A model generated the notes under the pieces. It saw nothing but the letters and a program-made list of their open reading frames with translations. It was not told the origin of the DNA and did not search any database. From the NCBI RefSeq assembly GCF_016031635.1, contig NZ_JACEGD010000047.1:1-45817 (forward strand): a DNA stretch of 45,817 bases, written 5' to 3'. Made by a program: the position numbers and the translations under genes. This document shows positions 42,287 through 45,817 of the stretch, one piece after another. Each line of letters starts with the position of its first letter. Position 1 is the stretch's first letter. The stretch is from Bradyrhizobium diversitatis (GTDB taxonomy: Bacteria; Pseudomonadota; Alphaproteobacteria; Rhizobiales; Xanthobacteraceae).

Positions 42287-42904
42287 ATGGGGTCACCGAA
42301 TGATACGGCCACTGATTCGCGGCCGTCGGAATGGGACGAAGGCGGCGCTGCGCCGGCTGAAGGGCCCGATTTCGTCCGCCTGAGCGCCGCCCGTGCCAAG
42401 GCGGCCGACGAAATGGCCGCGGCCATCGCCCGCGAGCTCAACGGCCCCCTGACTGCGCTCCTGCTCTACATGGGCGAGATCAAGCACCACAGCGATCAGC
42501 TCGTGCCTGCTACGGGCGATCGTGCCTATTTGCAGCGGGTGGTGGAGAACGCGCTGGTACAGACCGAGCGCGTTTGCGGTCTGGTCAAGCAGCTCGCCGG
42601 CAAAGGCGGCTTGCCGATCCCGTCCGGCGCCGAGGAGGCACAATCGAAGGTCGCTAGCGCGCTGCAGCCACAGCGCGTGCCGAGCGCCGAGCCCGTCGGT
42701 CCGTCGGGCCAGAAGCGGCTGACCAAGCGCGAGCGCGAGGTGCTGAGGCTGATCAGCGAAGGCTATTCGAACAAGCAGGGCGCGCTTCGCATGCAGATCA
42801 GTCCGCGCACCTTCGAGAGCCATCGCGCCGAGGCGATGCGCAAGCTCGGTGCGCGCAACACCGCGGATCTCGTCCGTGCGGCGCTGCTGCATTCGATCGA
42901 CTGA
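42287..42904 (+). CDS. LuxR-type regulator with histidine-kinase-like dimerisation segment
   Basis: Predicted transcription factor of 205 residues. Residues 145-202 form a GerE/LuxR helix-turn-helix (LTKREREVLRLISEGYSNK, SPRTFESHRAEAMRKLGARN). Residues 39-104 resemble the helical hairpin of histidine kinases: AAAIARELNGPLTALLLYMGEI is close to the H box xHELNQPLTAIxxY, but Arg49 takes the place of the phosphorylated histidine. No ATPase domain or receiver domain is present. A low-complexity linker joins the two. The protein may dimerise, or be recruited to a kinase, through this segment. ATG at 42287. It is divergent from the 406-residue hypothetical gene. Confidence 0.8.
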   Translation: MGSPNDTATDSRPSEWDEGGAAPAEGPDFVRLSAARAKAADEMAAAIARELNGPLTALLLYMGEIKHHSDQLVPATGDRAYLQRVVENALVQTERVCGLVKQLAGKGGLPIPSGAEEAQSKVASALQPQRVPSAEPVGPSGQKRLTKREREVLRLISEGYSNKQGALRMQISPRTFESHRAEAMRKLGARNTADLVRAALLHSID

Positions 42905-42975
42905 GGCGGGCGTGCTGCGTCCCGGCTGGCGTTGCACCCGCGACATCTCTCGAGACGTTCGGAAACCCGTCCTGC

Positions 42976-43224
42976 TCAGAAATAGTCTTCGGCGAAGGGA
43001 CGCGCGGGGGAGGCGCGACGCAGCGGCTTGATCTCTTCCTTCGGCGCGTTCGGAATGATCGTGATGGTCCAGCGCGGAGGCACGCTCGATTCCTGCTCAA
43101 GCACCGAACGCACGAAGCCGGTCACGGTGGACTCGCCAGCCTTCACTGTCGCCATCCGGCCGTTGAACTGTGCGATGCGGAAGCGACGAACCTCTTTCTG
43201 GTCTGCCGTCTCGTACTTGAACAT
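42976..43224 (-). CDS. Small conserved-looking hypothetical protein
   Basis: 82-residue cytoplasmic protein of unknown function. It is preceded by a very strong ribosome binding site (AGGAGGG, eight bases before ATG), which together with a balanced composition (MFKYETADQKEVRRFRIAQF, GESTVTGFVRSVLEQESSVPPRWTITIIPN) supports it as a real gene. No domain recognised. The stretch WTITIIPNAPKEEIKPL and the acidic-aromatic end AEDYF could be protein contact sites. Confidence 0.7.
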   Translation of the reverse strand: MFKYETADQKEVRRFRIAQFNGRMATVKAGESTVTGFVRSVLEQESSVPPRWTITIIPNAPKEEIKPLRRASPARPFAEDYF

Positions 43225-43381
43225 TGGAAACCCTCCTGGTTTTCCCGGGGACTATCGCCTCCTATGATTAGCCATCTATGAACATCCCAAACCGTAGAAG
43301 TACGGCGGGCTTCGCGTGGTCTTCGCCGGGGCGGAGTGGATACCGGTTCGCGCAAGGAAAAAGCGTCAATCGCATCGCGCT

Positions 43382-43780
43382 TCAGACCTGCGGCTCTTGC
43401 GCGCGCGCGGCGGCGTAGGCGGCATCCATCCGGTCCAGGAGCGCGCGGAATTCGGCTTCGCCGAGGCCCTCAGCGGTCTTCTCCAGCCGCAACGCCAGCG
43501 CTGCGAGCCCGACATAGCCGAACGTCCCGGCCGTGCTCTTGAGCGAATGCGCCTCGCGCGCGATCCGGGCGTGGTGCTGCGCAAGCGAGAGCGTGCGGAA
43601 CAGTTGCAGGCGCGCGCGGGTCTCGCTCCAGAACACATCCCGCACCTCACGGGCAGCATCCTCGCCGATCTCGCGCACCAGCGCTTCGTACGCGCGCGGC
43701 TCGCGCGCGGGGGCGGCATCGAGTGCGTTCTGCGCAGGCGCGACGGTTGCATCAAACATGGGCTTGCCTGTCTCGATCAT
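43382..43780 (-). CDS. Stand-alone Hpt phosphotransfer protein
   Basis: Histidine phosphotransfer protein of about 132 residues, an intermediate in a phosphorelay. The active histidine lies in REAHSLKSTAGTFGYVGLAALALRLEK, matching HxLKGxxxxxG with the usual helical hairpin around it. An N-terminal segment of about 45 residues precedes the helical bundle. The start is placed at ATG 43780 (MIETGKP); the frame is open to 43858, and a shorter start at 43759 is also possible. No kinase is adjacent, but cheA starts 1.7 kb away and hybrid kinases elsewhere could be its partners. Confidence 0.82.
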   Translation of the reverse strand: MIETGKPMFDATVAPAQNALDAAPAREPRAYEALVREIGEDAAREVRDVFWSETRARLQLFRTLSLAQHHARIAREAHSLKSTAGTFGYVGLAALALRLEKTAEGLGEAEFRALLDRMDAAYAAARAQEPQV

Positions 43781-43915
43781 CGTGCGTTGTCGCGCGGCAC
43801 GTGGCGGCGCGAGGTACGTCCCCCGTCTACGGCATCGGAATTTCAGTTCCGGTAGCACGATGGCCGGTGTTTGCAGACCGGTATTAGCCGGCGGTTTACC
43901 AATCGCCCGCGGCGT

Positions 43916-44614
43916 TCAGCGTATGCCGAGCAGCCGGTCGTACTGGGCCTTCACCGTGGCGTAGCATGCGCACGCCGTCTGGCGCAGGCCGTCGATGTCG
44001 ATGATCTGGATGTGTCCGCGGCTGTAGTGGATGAAATTGGCCTGTTGCAAGGAGTGGGCGACCAGCGACACGCTGTTGCGCCGCGCCCCGATCATCTGTG
44101 CCATGGTCTCCTGGGTCAGTAGCAGCCGGGAGCCGCCCGACAGATCATGAGTGTGCAACAGACACCGCGACAGCCGCGACTCCACGGGATGGGCGACGTT
44201 GCAGCCGGCGGTCTGCTGCACCTGGACGTAGACCGCAAGCCCGTGGCGCATGAGCAACGTGCGCAGGGTGCTGCTCTGGTCGGCGGCGATCCGCAGCGGG
44301 TCCAGGTCCACCACCGACGCGACGCCGGGAACCAGCACAAGCGCGGTGTTCAATACAGACGCCTCGCCCATGATCGAGAATGTGCCGAGCAGGCTGTCGC
44401 GGCCGATCATGGCGACTTGCACATGCTCGTCCCTGGCCAGTTCCACCACCAGCGAGATGACGCCGCGGTGGGGAAAATAGGCGCGCTTCAGTGTCTCGCC
44501 GGTCTCGGCCAGCACTGCGTCATGGGGCAGATCAACCGTTCGCAGATGCGGACGGATCAATTCATAATCGTCCGCCGACAGCGCGGACAGGAAACCGTTG
44601 GGTGGACGCGCCAT
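43916..44614 (-). CDS. Crp/Fnr-family transcriptional regulator
   Basis: Regulator of 232 residues. The N-terminal cyclic-nucleotide-binding-type barrel includes VDLPHDAVLAETGETLKRAYFPHRGVISLVV and MIGRDSLLG, and the C-terminal helix-turn-helix is LLTQETMAQMIGARRNSVSLVAHSLQQANFIHYSRGHIQIIDIDGL. The glycine-rich phosphate-binding cassette of true CRP is not conserved and no Fnr cysteine set at the N-terminus is seen, so the ligand is probably neither cAMP nor an iron-sulfur cluster. It belongs to the broad group of such regulators abundant in Bradyrhizobium. Start: ATG at 44614; a TTG three codons earlier is less likely. Confidence 0.88.
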   Translation of the reverse strand: MARPPNGFLSALSADDYELIRPHLRTVDLPHDAVLAETGETLKRAYFPHRGVISLVVELARDEHVQVAMIGRDSLLGTFSIMGEASVLNTALVLVPGVASVVDLDPLRIAADQSSTLRTLLMRHGLAVYVQVQQTAGCNVAHPVESRLSRCLLHTHDLSGGSRLLLTQETMAQMIGARRNSVSLVAHSLQQANFIHYSRGHIQIIDIDGLRQTACACYATVKAQYDRLLGIR

Positions 44615-45521
44615 CGTTTCCAAAGCTGCCTCCGCTGTTCCTGCACCGTCGAGTCGCGACGCGCGAAATCACGGTCCTGCGCGGTAGGTTCAATCATGTA
44701 CAGGCCGGGATATATTGGCAATTGAGACAGGTTGTCCGGCCGCGGCAATCGCTTCCTGCGGCGCTTCGCACTTGCAAAGCGGCGCGCCTGCGGCAGCGAC
44801 TGGAAGGAAAGCTCCGATTTCAAGCATGGAGGCAGTTCCGGGGAACGGAACGACGCGCCCATCGGATGCCGTCGGCAAGTGCCCGTTCGTCGCTCAGTTG
44901 TAAGTCTGGCAGATATTAGGCCAAAGGTTGTGGCACGGTCCAACAATTTTCAGATGATGATGGCAAGGCTGGCGAAGCCGGGCTGCACGTTCGAACACGA
45001 CCAGCTCGATCTGATGATCATCGACATCGTCATGCCGCATTGCCCGCCAGAGCATCGTGGCGGCGGCATTGCCTCGGCTGCGCGGCGAGGTTAGCGCGGC
45101 ACGAGTCGCTATCGCCGCAGAGTAAGAGTTCGTTTACCTCATGCGCGGGCCGCGCACGTCGCAGCAATACCACAAGGCGCAGGTCACGAGAGCATCGCCG
45201 GTTGCGACCGGCTCGGTCCAACCCCCCAACAGGCCGTCTGCAATGCTCTTCGCGAGCAGGACTTTCCCGCGCGCCTCGCCTCGCTGTTATCAGCCCGTTT
45301 ACCTCGCACGCCGACTCCTTTGCGGCGTGGAGACGGATTTGCCGAAAAGCGCTGGGGCATGCGGTCGAACCGCAAACTTCTCTTCAATATCCGTAGTAGG
45401 ACGGAGCATGAAATTAACGGGACTGTGAAAGGGGATGTCTAACGATCGAGGAGAGGGCGTCCGTCCGTGCCAAGGGTGGCCCGGGCGCCCAGTTTAAATC
45501 CAGGTCAGTAAGGCGTAGCTC
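44615..45521. other. Long gap between Crp/Fnr gene and cheA
   Basis: About 900 bases without an intact gene. A short frame at 44955-45094 reads DLMIIDIVMP, like the phosphorylation-site strand of a response regulator, and may be a remnant. GTTTACCTC occurs twice (near 45130 and 45297). Open frames elsewhere in the gap have no recognisable content. Promoters for both divergent genes should lie here. Confidence 0.5.
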
Positions 45522-45817
45522 ATGGATGATCTGTTGCGGGAGTTTCTGACGGAGACCAGCGAGAGCCTGGACACCGTGGACAATCAGCTGGTGAAGTTCG
45601 AGCAGGAGCCGAACAACGCCAAGATCCTGGATAACATCTTCCGCCTGGTCCACACCATCAAGGGCACGTGCGGCTTCCTCGGGCTGCCGCGGCTGGAAGC
45701 GCTGGCGCATGCCGGCGAGACCTTGATGGGCAAGTTCCGTGACGGCATGCCGGTGACCGGGCAGGCGGTGACGGTGATCCTGTCCTCGATCGACCGCATC
45801 AAGGAGATCCTGGCGGG
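45522..45817 (+). CDS. cheA: Chemotaxis histidine kinase CheA, N-terminal part (3' end outside window)
   Basis: The first 98 residues of a CheA-type kinase that passes phosphate to CheY/CheB under control of chemoreceptors. MDDLLREFLTETSESLDTVD is a CheA start. The P1 Hpt domain contains the phosphorylated histidine in RLVHTIKGTCGFLGLPRLEALAHAGE. The later domains lie beyond the window, so fusion with a receiver, as found in some relatives, cannot be judged. ATG at 45522, with AAGG about 11 bases upstream. Confidence 0.92.
   Translation, partial: MDDLLREFLTETSESLDTVDNQLVKFEQEPNNAKILDNIFRLVHTIKGTCGFLGLPRLEALAHAGETLMGKFRDGMPVTGQAVTVILSSIDRIKEILA

Overview
The window looks like chromosome from an alphaproteobacterium of the Bradyrhizobium/Rhodopseudomonas group. 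The evidence is a GC-rich, codon-biased background, an F1 ATP synthase operon atpHAGDC beside priA without the F0 genes, the order obgE-proB-proA-nadD-rsfS-rlmH-envC-ctpA, and many dispersed palindromic intergenic repeats of the kind common in that group. This assignment rests on recognition of protein families and gene order only; no search was run.

Region 1 (1-8.7 kb) is core. It holds the 3' part of priA, a divergent rlpA-type cell-wall gene whose upstream region carries a sequence-perfect CtrA-type box, and then atpHAGDC. Region 2 (8.8-18.6 kb) is a leftward block of housekeeping genes: two neighbouring RppH-like Nudix hydrolases, a YibQ-type deacetylase, ctpA, a catalytically dead LytM protein of the EnvC type, rlmH, rsfS, nadD, proA and proB. 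Region 3 (18.8-22.1 kb) is an accessory block between proB and obgE: an orphan TctC-like binding protein, a small unknown protein and a sulfatase/phosphonate monoesterase-type hydrolase. Region 4 (22.4-26.8 kb) is obgE, a MaoC protein, a DMT permease, a GNAT acetyltransferase, rpmA and rplU.

From 27 kb the character changes. A ROK-family protein at 27.2-28.3 kb has its sugar-kinase motifs in a circularly permuted order. A tRNA-Ser(CGA) gene at 28.7 kb and a decayed second copy at 34.3 kb, including the same 5' flank, enclose an AlgI/AlgJ-like O-acetylation pair, a frameshifted flavoprotein remnant, and a DUF2157/GDYXXLXY pair. Beyond the second copy lie a radical SAM-CYTH fusion that lacks its iron-sulfur end, a VapC remnant, a sarcosine-oxidase-like flavoprotein and a second DMT permease.

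The last part (38.8-45.8 kb) is mostly signalling: an EAL protein with a defective receiver and altered catalytic residues, a large unknown protein, a LuxR-type regulator joined to a histidine-kinase-like dimerisation segment without its histidine, a short conserved-looking protein, a free-standing Hpt protein, a Crp/Fnr regulator and the start of cheA. Palindromic repeats occur nine times in the first 25.3 kb and were not seen afterwards. No CRISPR array, complete insertion sequence or rRNA was seen.
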